DNA of 64,000 bases from Amycolatopsis nalaikhensis (GCF_030264295.1 NZ_CP127173.1:8935501-8999500), one strand, 5' to 3'. Shown: positions 38,635-47,267, counted from the first letter of the stretch. Made by a program: numbers and translations. The notes: a model not told the origin generated them from the letters alone.

Positions 38635-39710
38635 CGCGCCTCCCCGAACAGCTTCGCGAGCTCGGCGGGAGGTGCCTCGTCGAGCTGGGCGTACGTGCAC
38701 GACTCCGGCGTGCGGTCGGGCCGGAACCGGACCAGCCGCCCGCCGTGCCGGAACCGGCCGCCCTGCAGGTGCTCGTAGCGGACCTCCGCGACCCACTCCG
38801 GGCGCAGCGGCTCCCACGACAGGTCCTTGTCCGGCGCCCACCGGCTCATCGCGCCCGGCTTGCGGCCCGGGTCCGGTTCGTACTCGGCCCAGGTGCGCCA
38901 CGGGTGGTTTTCGAGAGCGTTTTCGCGCAACGGCGCCAGCTCCTCCACCAGCTCCGCCCGCCGCGCCTTCGTGAAACTGCTCGCGACGCCGACGTGGTGC
39001 AGCACGCCCTCGTCGTCGAACAGGCCGAGCAGCAGCGACCCGACGCCAGCGCCGTCCTTGTGCCACCGGAACCCGGTGACGACGCAGTCCGCCGTGCGCT
39101 CGTGCTTGACCTTGAGCATGACCCGCTTGTCCTGCTCGTACGGCAGGTCGGCGGGCTTGGCCATGACGCCGTCGAAGCCCGCGCCCTCGAACCGGGTGAA
39201 CCAGTCCTCGGCCTGCACGGGGTCGTCGCTGAGCGGGGTCAGGTGGACGCGCTGAAGTCCCTCGGCGTCGGTCCGCAGGATGCTTTCCAGCTGCCTGCGC
39301 CGCTCCCGGAACGGCGCCTCGGTGAGGTCGGTGTTGCCGAGGGCGAGCAGGTCGAAGGCGATGAAGCTGGCCGGCGTCTCCTCGGCGAGCTTGCGCACGC
39401 GCGAGGCCGCCGGGTGCAGCCGCAGCTGCAGCGCCTCGAAGTCGAGCCCCGCCGGGGTGACCAGCACGATCTCGCCGTCCACGACGCACCGCGGCGGCAG
39501 CGCGGCGGCCAGCAGGTCCACCAGCTCCGGGAAGTAGCGGGTCAGCGGGCGGTCGTTGCGGGAGCCGAGCTCGATCTCGTCGCCGTCGCGGAACACGACG
39601 CAGCGGAAACCGTCCCACTTCGGCTCGTACAGCAGCCCCGGCTCGTGCGGGACGGCGTGCACGGCCTTGGCGAGCATCGGCCGCACCGGCGGCATCACGG
39701 GCAAGTCCAC
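38631..39710 (-). CDS. ATP-dependent DNA ligase (LigC/LigD-ligase type)
   Basis: A 359-residue ATP ligase: nucleotidyltransferase motif I with the lysine nucleophile in EPKWDGFRC, motif III region FIAFDLLALG, VVDGEIVLV, motif IV GVMAKPADLPYE and motif V VMLKVKHERTADCVV, then an OB-fold domain ending near SWEPLRPEWVAEVRYEH. Length fits a stand-alone LigC. Start is GTG at 39710. Together with the coupled LigD-type polymerase it makes a split end-joining pair. It is divergent from the DinB-like gene across a 71-bp gap. Confidence 0.93.
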   Translation of the reverse strand: MDLPVMPPVRPMLAKAVHAVPHEPGLLYEPKWDGFRCVVFRDGDEIELGSRNDRPLTRYFPELVDLLAAALPPRCVVDGEIVLVTPAGLDFEALQLRLHPAASRVRKLAEETPASFIAFDLLALGNTDLTEAPFRERRRQLESILRTDAEGLQRVHLTPLSDDPVQAEDWFTRFEGAGFDGVMAKPADLPYEQDKRVMLKVKHERTADCVVTGFRWHKDGAGVGSLLLGLFDDEGVLHHVGVASSFTKARRAELVEELAPLRENALENHPWRTWAEYEPDPGRKPGAMSRWAPDKDLSWEPLRPEWVAEVRYEHLQGGRFRHGGRLVRFRPDRTPESCTYAQLDEAPPAELAKLFGEAR

Positions 39711-39781
39711 CGCGCGAGCTTAAAACACGGGTACGACAATTCCTTGATGAAGACAGCGCCGGTCGTGCTACACACTCCTTC

Positions 39782-40288
39782 GTGACCACCGAACGCCCCG
39801 CCCCGCCGCTGACCGGCGGCGAGCGCGAAATGCTGCGCACCTTCCTCGACTTCCACCGCGCCACCCTCGCGATGAAGTGCGACGGACTGTCCGACGAGGA
39901 CCTGCGCCGGGCCTCGAGCCCGCCGTCGACGCTCTCCCTGCTCGGCCTGGTCCGGCACATGGCCGAGGTCGAGCGCACCTGGTTCCGGCGGGTGATCAAC
40001 GGCGAGGACATCCCGCTGCGGTGGTCACCCGAAGGGGACTTCCAGGCCGCTTACGACGCCAGCTCGTCGACGCGCGCCGAAGCCTTCGAGGCGTGGCAGG
40101 CCGAGGTCGAGCAGTCACGCAAGATCGAGGAGGCGGCCGAGTCCCTCGACGTCACCGGTTACCAGGCGCGCTGGGGCGAAGACGTCTCCCTGCGCCTGGT
40201 CATGCTCCACATGATCCACGAGTACGCCCGGCACAACGGCCACGCGGACTTCCTGCGCGAAGCCATCGACGGCGTCACGGGGGCCTGA
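39782..40288 (+). CDS. DinB-like (DUF664) four-helix protein
   Basis: A 168-residue DinB/DUF664 protein: EMLRTFLDFHRATLAMKCDG, LGLVRHMAEVERTWFRR (metal-ligand His) and LHMIHEYARHNGHADFLRE (two more His) give the usual three-His metal site. Related proteins are thiol-dependent transferases (for example for mycothiol), but the substrate is open. The stop overlaps the next start in TGATG, so the squalene-cyclase-like protein is co-translated. Start is GTG at 39782. Confidence 0.9.
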   Translation: MTTERPAPPLTGGEREMLRTFLDFHRATLAMKCDGLSDEDLRRASSPPSTLSLLGLVRHMAEVERTWFRRVINGEDIPLRWSPEGDFQAAYDASSSTRAEAFEAWQAEVEQSRKIEEAAESLDVTGYQARWGEDVSLRLVMLHMIHEYARHNGHADFLREAIDGVTGA

Positions 40289-41211
40289 TGGACTCACTCG
40301 CCTGGTTGCGCGACTCCGATCCGGCCCTGCGCTGGCAGGTCGAGCGCGACCTGGCGGGTGAGCCCCCGTCGGTGTGGGAAGCGACGCGCGCCCGGATCGC
40401 CACGGAGGGGTTCGGCGCGCGGCTGCTCGCGCACCAGGACCCGGACGGCCAGTGGGCGGGCGGCGCGTTCTTCCCGGCGGGCTTCCGCGGCGGCGAGGAC
40501 CAGCCGTGGACGGCGACGACGTGGTCGTTGAACGCCCTGCGCGAGTGGGGCCTGGACGCGAGCGTCCTGCGCGGCACGGCCGAGCTGCTGGCGCGGAACA
40601 GCCGCTGGGAGTACGACGACCTGCCTTACTGGGGCGGCGAAGTCGACTGCTGCATCAACGCCTGGACGCTGGCCAACGGCGTCTGGCTCGGCGCGGACGT
40701 CACCGGGATCGCCGACTGGTTCGTGAGCCACCGCCTGCCCGACGGTGGCTGGAACTGCGAGTGGGTCGAAGGGTCGACGCGCTCGTCCGTCCACTCGACA
40801 CTCAACGCCTTGAAAGGCTTGCTGGCGCACGAAACCGCGACGGGCGGCACGCCGGAAACGCGCGAGGCCCGCCGCGCCGGTGAGGAGTACCTGCTGGAGC
40901 GCGGGCTGTTCCGCCGGTTGTCGACGGGCGAGCCGATCGCGCCGTGGGTGCGCGAGTTCGGTTACCCGTTCCGGTGGCGCTACGACGTGCTCAACGCGGC
41001 TTCGTACTTCCGCGACGCGGACCGGCCCGACCCGCGCCTGGCCGAGGCGGTCGGGGTGATCCGCGCGGCCCGGCAACCCGACGGCACGTGGCTGCAGCAG
41101 CGGACCGACGCCGGGCGCGTCTGGTTCGAAGTGGACGTCCCCGCCGGGCAGCCGTCGAAGTGGCTCACGCTCCACGCGACCCGCGTGCTGTCCTGGTGGG
41201 ACTCGCAGTAG
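40288..41211 (+). CDS. Squalene-cyclase-like (prenyltransferase repeat) protein
   Basis: A 307-residue alpha/alpha-barrel protein with QW-type repeats: AHQDPDGQWAGG, HRLPDGGWNCEWVEG, ARQPDGTWLQQ. No DxDD (squalene cyclase) or other acid motif is present, and the length is half that of a cyclase, so terpenoid cyclisation is unlikely. Similar proteins are found in many actinomycetes, usually unassigned. It starts within the DinB-like stop codon (TGATG) and therefore likely acts with it. The 3' end overlaps the convergent GlxA-like gene by 47 bp. Confidence 0.78.
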   Translation: MDSLAWLRDSDPALRWQVERDLAGEPPSVWEATRARIATEGFGARLLAHQDPDGQWAGGAFFPAGFRGGEDQPWTATTWSLNALREWGLDASVLRGTAELLARNSRWEYDDLPYWGGEVDCCINAWTLANGVWLGADVTGIADWFVSHRLPDGGWNCEWVEGSTRSSVHSTLNALKGLLAHETATGGTPETREARRAGEEYLLERGLFRRLSTGEPIAPWVREFGYPFRWRYDVLNAASYFRDADRPDPRLAEAVGVIRAARQPDGTWLQQRTDAGRVWFEVDVPAGQPSKWLTLHATRVLSWWDSQ

Positions 41212-42178
41212 TGGCACCACGCCGGAACGCCGCGCGGTAGTCGCGGGGGCGTTGTCCCGTGTGCTTGGCGAAGAGGGCGGTGAAGGTGCCCGCGTCCCGG
41301 TACCCGACCGCGGCGGCGATGCTCGCGACGGTCCGGTCCGTCGTTTCGAGGAGGTGCCGGGCCCGGCGGACGCGCGACGACTGCAGGTGAGCGAGCGGGC
41401 TCCGGCCGGTCTCGTCGGCGAAACGCCGCAGCAACGTCCGGGTGCTGACGTTGAAGGAACCGGCCAACGCGGCGAGGTCGTACCGGGCGGCGAGGTTCTG
41501 GTCGAGCCGTCGCATCACGCGGCGGGAGAATTCGTTCCCGGGCTGCGGAAGAAGGCGCGCGTCGACGTAGGGGCTCTGCGACGCTCGCGCGTCGTCGACG
41601 AGGGCCAGGCGCGCGGTCGTCCGGGCCACGCGGGCACCGCTGTGTTCGCGGATCAGCTCCAGCGCGAAGTCGTACATGGCGCTGAAGGCCGCCGTCGTCG
41701 TCACTCCCGAGTCGGTGACGACCAGCCGCTCGGGCCGGACGTCGGCGCCGGGGCAGCGTCGAGCCAGCTCCTCCGCGAAGAGCCACGCCGTCGTGGCCTG
41801 ACGTCCGTGCAGCAGCCCGGCCTCGGCGAGCAGGAACGCCCCCACGCAGATCGAGACGACGACGTTGCCCGCGGCGGCGTGCGCGCGGATCGCGGCGAGT
41901 TCGGGGGCGAGCGACGCGAGCTTCGCGTCCACGTCGGAGCCCGGCACCAGCGCGAACCCCGGCACGACCAGGACGTCGACCTCGCGCAGCGGCGAGACGG
42001 ACAGCACCGCACCACCCGCGGCGGCGACGCGACGACGCGGCGAAACGACCGACACCTCGTACCCGGCCTGGCCGGGACCGGCGACGTGCGTCGCCATCGT
42101 CAGGAGGTCGGGCACGCCGAACACCTCGGACGCGAAGCAGCCCGGGTAGGCCAGGACGCCGACCCGCAGCGCAGTCAT
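41165..42178 (-). CDS. GlxA-type regulator (DJ-1/PfpI + AraC helix-turn-helix)
   Basis: A 337-residue regulator. The N-terminal ~190 residues are a DJ-1/PfpI fold (RVGVLAYPGCFASEVFGVPD, NVVVSICVGAFLLAEAGLL with the nucleophile-elbow Cys, VVTDSGVTTTAAFSAMYDFAL). The C-terminal ~100 residues are an AraC domain (LAALAGSFNVSTRTLLRRF, VASIAAAVGYRDAGTFTALF). The ligand is not evident. Start ATG at 42178. Upstream lies a 590-bp structured non-coding stretch. Confidence 0.92.
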   Translation of the reverse strand: MTALRVGVLAYPGCFASEVFGVPDLLTMATHVAGPGQAGYEVSVVSPRRRVAAAGGAVLSVSPLREVDVLVVPGFALVPGSDVDAKLASLAPELAAIRAHAAAGNVVVSICVGAFLLAEAGLLHGRQATTAWLFAEELARRCPGADVRPERLVVTDSGVTTTAAFSAMYDFALELIREHSGARVARTTARLALVDDARASQSPYVDARLLPQPGNEFSRRVMRRLDQNLAARYDLAALAGSFNVSTRTLLRRFADETGRSPLAHLQSSRVRRARHLLETTDRTVASIAAAVGYRDAGTFTALFAKHTGQRPRDYRAAFRRGATTASPTRTARGSRGA

Positions 42179-42244
42179 GTTCGTCTCCTCTCGGCGTGGC
42201 ACCGCAACACAACACGTCCGGGTGACCAACCCAAAAAGGAGCGG

Positions 42245-42383
42245 GGTGGTCATCCCGTCGCCTGAGGCCGGATAAATCACTTTGAGCCAGGCCCGCAACT
42301 ACCCGCAGAACGCGAGTTAGCTACGGAAGCTTGCGGGCCTGGCTCAAAGTGATAGGCCTCAATCAGGCGACGGGATGACCACC
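42245..42383. repeat. Nested perfect inverted repeat, 139 nt
   Basis: Outer arms 42245-42265 and 42363-42383 are perfectly complementary (21 bp, core CATCCCGTCGCC). Inner arms 42276-42298 and 42331-42353 are perfectly complementary (23 bp, core CTTTGAGCCAGGCCC). They are separated by 10/9 unpaired bases, and a 32-nt centre remains. No open frame of note is inside and no target duplication is visible outside. It could be a small MITE-like element, a recombination site or a stable RNA hairpin. Confidence 0.85.
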
Positions 42384-42524
42384 TCGCGGCCCACCTCGAG
42401 AACGCAACAAGTCTACGAAGCCCCGGCCATCCCAGAGCCTGCCCGTCCGGCGAGGACATGTTTTTAGAGATACGGGCCCGACATCCCCCACCCCTCCTCG
42501 CGGAGTGTTCAGCCGCCGGTCGAC

Positions 42525-42556
42525 CTTGTCAAGGCGGGAAAGCGTGCCTTGACAAG
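42525..42556. repeat. Hairpin CTTGTCAAGGC-N10-GCCTTGACAAG
   Basis: A perfect 11-bp stem with a 10-nt loop, flanked on both sides by GTCGAC-containing sequence. It lies between the 139-nt inverted repeat and the 42-nt direct repeat. Sequence and spacing fit a dispersed intergenic hairpin or terminator. Confidence 0.7.
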
Positions 42557-42578
42557 CTCAACCGTCGACTGAAGAGCG

Positions 42579-42689
42579 GCGAGGACGAGGGGCGGGGGAG
42601 GTCTGGTGATCTCGTGCCTGGCTTGCGTTGCCGACCGCCGGTTAGCGACGAGGACAAGGGGCGGGGTTGCTCCGGTGGTGTCGCGCCTG
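42579..42689. repeat. Imperfect 42-nt direct repeat
   Basis: Two copies, 42579-42620 and 42648-42689, share CGAGGAC-A-GGGGCGGGG at their start and CG-GCCTG at their end, with about three quarters of positions identical by eye. They lie upstream of the dienelactone hydrolase gene. Confidence 0.5.
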
Positions 42690-42772
42690 CAACCCGCATG
42701 TGGCGAGATTACCCCGAAATCCGGCGATCCGGCCTATCGCCCGCCGCAGCCACCTCCGGCGACGCTGGCGGC

Positions 42773-43579
42773 ATGAACGAACAGCTGGACGATGCGATCA
42801 CCGACTTCTCCCACCGCGAGGCGGAAGTAGACGGGGTGGTGAAGAAGGTCTACGTCGCGGGAACCGGGCCGGCGGTCGTGGTGCTGCCGGAGATGCCCGG
42901 CATCAGCCCCGACGTCCTCCGGCTCGCGCGGTGGGTGCGCGACGCGGGCTTCACCGTCTTCGTCCCGTCGCTCTTCGGGGTCGACGGCGCCTACCCCACG
43001 GCCGAGGGCGGGGCGGAAGTCGTCCGCCGCACGTGCGTCAGCGCCGAGTTCCGGGCCTTCGCCGGCGGCGGCACCAGCCCCGTCACCGCCTGGCTGCGGG
43101 GCCTCGCGCGCCAGGCCCACGCCGAATGCGGCGGTCCGGGTGTCGGGGTGATCGGCCTGTGCTTCACCGGCAACTTCGCCCTCACCATGGCCCTCGAGCC
43201 CGCGGTCGTCGCGCCCGTGGTAAACCACCCGTCCTTGCCACTGGACGACCCCGCCGGACTGGAACTCGGCGACGAGGACGCGCGCGCGATCAGCGACCGC
43301 GTGAAGCGCGACGGCCTGAAGGTGCTCGCCTACCGCTTCGACAACGACCGCTGGTGCACCGGGCAGCGCTTCGCCGCCTACCAGGCACTCCTAGGCGACG
43401 CCTTCGACGGCCGTGTCCTCCCCGGCGGCTCCGCGAACACGAACCCGCCCCCGTTCTTCCGCGACACCGTCGGGACGCCGCACAGCGTCGTCACCGCGCA
43501 CCTCGTCGACGAGGACGGCCACCCCACGGTGCGGGCCCGGGACGAAATCCTCGCCTTCCTGGCCGAGCGGCTCGGCTGA
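42773..43579 (+). CDS. Dienelactone hydrolase-family protein
   Basis: A 268-residue alpha/beta hydrolase: VVLPEMPGISPDVLRLARWV, GVGVIGLCFTGNFAL with the Cys nucleophile of the dienelactone hydrolase family, and a C-terminal HLVDEDGHPTVRA with a candidate catalytic His. The usual Asp is not clearly placed. Substrate unknown; family members hydrolyse lactones or esters. The ATG at 42773 opens the family N terminus. It is convergent with the DUF1015 gene, 3 bp between stops. Confidence 0.88.
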   Translation: MNEQLDDAITDFSHREAEVDGVVKKVYVAGTGPAVVVLPEMPGISPDVLRLARWVRDAGFTVFVPSLFGVDGAYPTAEGGAEVVRRTCVSAEFRAFAGGGTSPVTAWLRGLARQAHAECGGPGVGVIGLCFTGNFALTMALEPAVVAPVVNHPSLPLDDPAGLELGDEDARAISDRVKRDGLKVLAYRFDNDRWCTGQRFAAYQALLGDAFDGRVLPGGSANTNPPPFFRDTVGTPHSVVTAHLVDEDGHPTVRARDEILAFLAERLG

Positions 43580-43582
43580 CGC

Positions 43583-44755
43583 TCACCGGAGATCCGCCAG
43601 CACCAGCCCGCTGCGCGGCTTCGGCGTGAAGTAGGTGGCCTTGCGGGGCATCCGCCGTCCGGCCGCGTGCACCGCGAGGACGTCGGCGTAGGTCACCGGC
43701 GCGAGCATGACCACCGCGTCCGCGTCCGGTGGCAGCGGGCGGCCCGCCGGGAGGGGGCGGACGCACGGCCCGTCGGGGTCGACGCCGAGCGCGTCGGCGA
43801 ACAGCACCCGCTCGACGATCTCGTGGTCGATCACCGGCCACGGGTCCTTCGGCACCGGCAGCGGGATCCGCAGCACCGCCGAGCCCGCCCGCACCACGGC
43901 CTCGCCGGTGACCGGGACGGCGTGCTCGTCGTAGCGGACGTCCAGGCCGGCCGCGGACCAGCGTTCCACCAGGTCTTCCGGGCCGAGGCCGGTGCCGGTG
44001 AGGACCCGGTGGATCGCGCCGATCCGCAGCTTCGGCCCGGCCGTGACCAGGGCCAGCAGTGCGCCGTGCCCGGCCGCCGCGGCCGCGGCGACGCGGTGGT
44101 TGCCGTCGGCGACCAGCAGGTCGGCGCCGTCGACCGCGGCCAGCAGCCGGTCCTGCAACGGCCCGGCGGGCACCACCCACAGGTCGTGCCGCCGCCCGGC
44201 CGCGTCCGAAGTGGACAGATCGGGCAGGCCGAGGCCCGCGCACGCTTGCTCGACCTCGGCGGTCAGCCGCTCACCGCCGGTCGCCGGGACCAGCAGCGCC
44301 GCGCTGGTCGCGCAGCCGAGCCCGGCCAGCACCGCGGCCCGCTCGGCCACGACGTCGGGGTAGACGTCCTCGGTGTGCCGGACCCGCGCGGCGCCCTCGT
44401 CGGTCACCGCGGCCGGGTCGACCAGGCAGAGCAGCCCCAGCGCGACGCCGTCCGGCCCCTCGATCCGGTAGGGCGCGACGATCTCCCGCACCGGCCGGTA
44501 GAACCGCTTGCGGAGCCGTTCGAGCACGGCCCGCGCGACCGGCACGGCCGCGGCCAGGTCGAGGCCGCGCGCGAGCGCCGCGGGGGTGCGGGCGGGGTGC
44601 TGCACGGCCAGCAGGCTGTCCGCGGCGCCGGGCGCGGCCAGCGCGGCGACGACGCGGTCGGGCTCGGCGAACTCGTCGACGTCGGGGCCGGGCACCGCGT
44701 CGCGGACCACCCAGCCCCGCTCGATCGGCCGGATCCAGTTGCTCATCCGACCCAT
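43583..44755 (-). CDS. DUF1015 family protein
   Basis: A 390-residue DUF1015 protein. Family landmarks: N-terminal IRPIERGWVV, DAVPGPDVDEF, a central LLVADGNHRVAAAAAAG (the conserved DGxHR-type motif) and C-terminal RKATYFTPKPRSGLVL. The family is related to serine kinase-like SbnI/ParB folds, and nucleotide binding is likely, but the actual role here is unknown. ATG at 44755 or 44746 are both possible starts (MGRMSNWIRP); neither has a strong ribosome site. It is divergent from the drug exporter. Confidence 0.85.
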   Translation of the reverse strand: MGRMSNWIRPIERGWVVRDAVPGPDVDEFAEPDRVVAALAAPGAADSLLAVQHPARTPAALARGLDLAAAVPVARAVLERLRKRFYRPVREIVAPYRIEGPDGVALGLLCLVDPAAVTDEGAARVRHTEDVYPDVVAERAAVLAGLGCATSAALLVPATGGERLTAEVEQACAGLGLPDLSTSDAAGRRHDLWVVPAGPLQDRLLAAVDGADLLVADGNHRVAAAAAAGHGALLALVTAGPKLRIGAIHRVLTGTGLGPEDLVERWSAAGLDVRYDEHAVPVTGEAVVRAGSAVLRIPLPVPKDPWPVIDHEIVERVLFADALGVDPDGPCVRPLPAGRPLPPDADAVVMLAPVTYADVLAVHAAGRRMPRKATYFTPKPRSGLVLADLR

Positions 44756-44871
44756 CTTGCGCGAAGAGCACTGTGACGGAAAAACGCTGGGGTCGCGCGC
44801 CGCGGGATGGAATGCTTAGGGCTGCAAAGTAGTTGACCCCGGTCATGACCGCCCCGAGGAGCGCCGCGCCG

Positions 44872-46389
44872 ATGACGACACCCGCCGCCACCAGCGTGAA
44901 GGGGGTCGGTTTCCGGTCGGAACGCGGCCCGGTGCTGATCGCGGTCATGCTGAGCACCGGCCTGGTCGCCCTGGACAGCACGATCATCGCGACCGCCGTG
45001 CCGAGCGTGGTGCGCGACCTCGGCGGGTTTTCGCAGTTTCCGTGGCTGTTCTCGATCTACCTGCTCACCCAGGCCGTCACGGTGCCGCTGTACGGCAAGT
45101 TCGCCGACGTCCTGGGCCGCCGCCCGGTGATGTTCTTCGGGATCGCGGCGTTCCTGGTGGGCTCGGTGCTGTGCGGGGCGGCGTGGAGCATGCCGGTGCT
45201 GATCGCGGCGCGCGCGGTGCAGGGCATCGGCGCGGGCGCGATCCAGCCGATGTCGATGACGGTGATCGGCGACCTCTACACGGTGGAGGAGCGCGCCAGG
45301 GTGCAGGGCTACGTCGCGAGCGTCTGGGGCATGGCGTCGGTGGTCGGCCCGACGCTGGGCGGCGTGTTCGCGGAGTACCTGGACTGGCGGTGGATCTTCT
45401 TCATCAACCTGCCGCTGGGCGCGATCGCCGCGCTGATGCTGTACCGCAACTTCGCCGAGCGGGTGGAGCGCAAGGCGCACAAGGTGGACTACACCGGCGC
45501 GGCGCTGCTGACGGTCGGCTGTTCCCTGGTGATCCTGGGCCTGCTGGAGGGCGGCGTGGCGTGGGCGTGGGGCTCGCTGCCGAGCGTGGCGATCTTCGTC
45601 GCGGGCGCGGCGCTGCTGGTGGCGTTCGTGCTGGTGGAGAAGCGCGCGGCGGAGCCGGTGCTGCCGCTGTGGGTGTTCACCCGCCGCATCCTGGTGGGCG
45701 GCAACCTGCTGGCGGTGGTGGTGGGCGCGGTCCTGATGGGGCTGACGTCGTACCTGCCGACGTACGCGCAGGGAGTGCTCGGCGCGGGAGCGCTGGCGGC
45801 CGGGTTCGCGGTGGCGGCGCTGACGGTGGGCTGGCCCCTGTCGGCGTCCCTGGCGGGCAAGATCTACCTGCGCATCGGCTTCCGCGACACGGCGCTGATC
45901 GGCAGCGTGTTCGTGATCACGGGCGGAGTACTGGTGGCGTTGCTCGACGCGAGGTCATCCCTCTGGTCGGCGGCGTTCGCGGCGTTCGTCCTGGGGCTGG
46001 GCCTGGGCCTGACGTCGAGCCCGACACTGGTGGCGGTCCAGTCGGTGGTGGGCTGGGACCGCCGCGGAGTCGTGACGGCGACGAACCTGTTCAGCAGGTC
46101 CTTGGGGAGCGCGGTGGGAGCGGCGGTGTTCGGCGCGATCGCCAACGCGACGCTGGCTTCGCGGTTCGCCAATCCCCCGGCTTCGGTGGCCGGGCACCTA
46201 CCGCCGTCGGTGGACGCGACGAGCCTGGTGCTGGGCGGGCACACGGACGATTCGCCGGTGGCTACTTTCGTGCGTGGGGCTTTGAGCGACGCTACGCACT
46301 ACGTGTTCGTGGGGCTGCTCGTCGTGGCTGCGGTTTCGGTGGTCGCGTTGCTGCTCATGCCGCGGAAGGCGGAACCGCTGGAGTTCTAA
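44872..46389 (+). CDS. DHA2-family MFS drug exporter (EmrB/QacA type)
   Basis: A 505-residue exporter with about 14 hydrophobic segments. DHA2 motifs: TGLVALDSTIIATAVPSV (motif D1), YGKFADVLGRRPVMFFG (motif A), RAVQGIGAGAIQPMSM (motif B) and SVWGMASVVGPTLGGVFAE (motif C, antiporter signature). The ATG at 44872 follows GAGGAG; in-frame starts at 44833 and 44845 are possible. The 3' end overlaps the convergent oxidoreductase gene by 4 bp. It probably exports antibiotics or dyes by proton exchange. Confidence 0.9.
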   Translation: MTTPAATSVKGVGFRSERGPVLIAVMLSTGLVALDSTIIATAVPSVVRDLGGFSQFPWLFSIYLLTQAVTVPLYGKFADVLGRRPVMFFGIAAFLVGSVLCGAAWSMPVLIAARAVQGIGAGAIQPMSMTVIGDLYTVEERARVQGYVASVWGMASVVGPTLGGVFAEYLDWRWIFFINLPLGAIAALMLYRNFAERVERKAHKVDYTGAALLTVGCSLVILGLLEGGVAWAWGSLPSVAIFVAGAALLVAFVLVEKRAAEPVLPLWVFTRRILVGGNLLAVVVGAVLMGLTSYLPTYAQGVLGAGALAAGFAVAALTVGWPLSASLAGKIYLRIGFRDTALIGSVFVITGGVLVALLDARSSLWSAAFAAFVLGLGLGLTSSPTLVAVQSVVGWDRRGVVTATNLFSRSLGSAVGAAVFGAIANATLASRFANPPASVAGHLPPSVDATSLVLGGHTDDSPVATFVRGALSDATHYVFVGLLVVAAVSVVALLLMPRKAEPLEF

Positions 46390-47267
46390 TTCTGCAGCGG
46401 CACGAGCTCGGCCTGGAACTTCTCCAGGAACCCCTCGAAGTCCCCGTGCCCCGGCCGGATCACGAACTTCGACAGCCCGGCCTCGATGTGCTGCTCCACC
46501 AGCCGCCGCGCCTCGGCCCAGCTGGTCGCCACCAGATCGGACACCGGCACCCCAGGACGACGCCGCGCGGCCACCGCCGCCAGCTCGTCCGGGACCCCGC
46601 GATCCGCCACCACCAGGCTCAACCCGAAGTGGTCCTCTTCGATCTCCCGCCCCGCCTCGGCCGCGGCCTGCTGGATCGCGAGCCGGGCTTCCCGCGCCTG
46701 CGACGGCGTGTGGAAACTCCCCAGCCAGCCGTCCGCGAGACGCCCGGTCCGGCGCAACGCCGCCGGGGCCGACCCGCCCAGCCAGACGTCCAGCCTCTTC
46801 GCCGGACGCGGCCCCAGCGAAACCTCGGAGACCTCGAAAAACGCCCCGGAGAACGACACTGAATCCTCTTCGAGCAACCGCCGCAGGAGCACCAGCGACT
46901 CGTCGAACACCGCCGCCCGGCGGCCCGGTGGCACCGGGAACAAGTCGTGCTCGGCGGTGCGGGCCGGGCGGAGCCCGAACACCGGCAACACTCTCTTCGG
47001 CGCCAGACCGGCCAATGTCAGCAACTGCTTGGCCACCAGCACCGGATGCCGGCCGGGCAGGATCGCCACCCCCGTGCCGACCTTGAGCCGAGACGTCCGC
47101 GCCAGCGCGTGCGCCATGCCGATCATCGGGTCGACCTCGGGCGAATAGACCAGCTCCGACAGCCACAGAGAGTCGACGCCCGCTTCCTCCAGCCGCCGCG
47201 CCAGCCCGGCGAACTCGGCCGGACCCGTCCCCGCCGCGGGCGCGACGCCCAGCCTGATCTTCAGCAC
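46386..47267 (-). CDS. LLM-class F420-dependent-type oxidoreductase
   Basis: A 293-residue luciferase-like TIM barrel. RLGVAPAAGTGPAEFAGLAR, VDSLWLSELVYSPEVDP and RTSRLKVGTGVAILPGRHPV follow the pattern of actinobacterial F420-dependent or flavin-dependent oxidoreductases, with AKRLDVWLGGSAPAAL and RLADGWLGSFHTPS further on. The cofactor (F420 or FMN) cannot be decided from sequence. Start is GTG at 47267. It lies 40 bp downstream of the OhrR-like gene on the same strand and may be in its regulon. Confidence 0.88.
   Translation of the reverse strand: MLKIRLGVAPAAGTGPAEFAGLARRLEEAGVDSLWLSELVYSPEVDPMIGMAHALARTSRLKVGTGVAILPGRHPVLVAKQLLTLAGLAPKRVLPVFGLRPARTAEHDLFPVPPGRRAAVFDESLVLLRRLLEEDSVSFSGAFFEVSEVSLGPRPAKRLDVWLGGSAPAALRRTGRLADGWLGSFHTPSQAREARLAIQQAAAEAGREIEEDHFGLSLVVADRGVPDELAAVAARRRPGVPVSDLVATSWAEARRLVEQHIEAGLSKFVIRPGHGDFEGFLEKFQAELVPLQN

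Larger units (their letters stand above)
42180..42772. other. 590-bp intergenic stretch with nested inverted repeats and a direct repeat
   Basis: Between the GlxA-like regulator and the dienelactone hydrolase there is no convincing gene. It holds a 139-nt nested inverted repeat (42245-42383), an 11-bp hairpin (42525-42556) and an imperfect 42-nt direct repeat (42579-42620 and 42648-42689). An open frame reading into the hydrolase from 42458 has no typical codon usage or start site. The promoters of both genes must lie here. Confidence 0.8.

Noticed and set aside
37630..40011. A 793-codon frame joining the LigD-type polymerase with an upstream product
   Set aside because: The upstream part lies in a different frame over the ligase gene; the GTG at 38634 overlapping the ligase stop is the natural start.
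42458..42772. An N-terminal extension or separate small gene before the dienelactone hydrolase
   Set aside because: The translation is Gly/Arg/Ser-rich, covers a hairpin and a direct repeat, and has no ribosome site.
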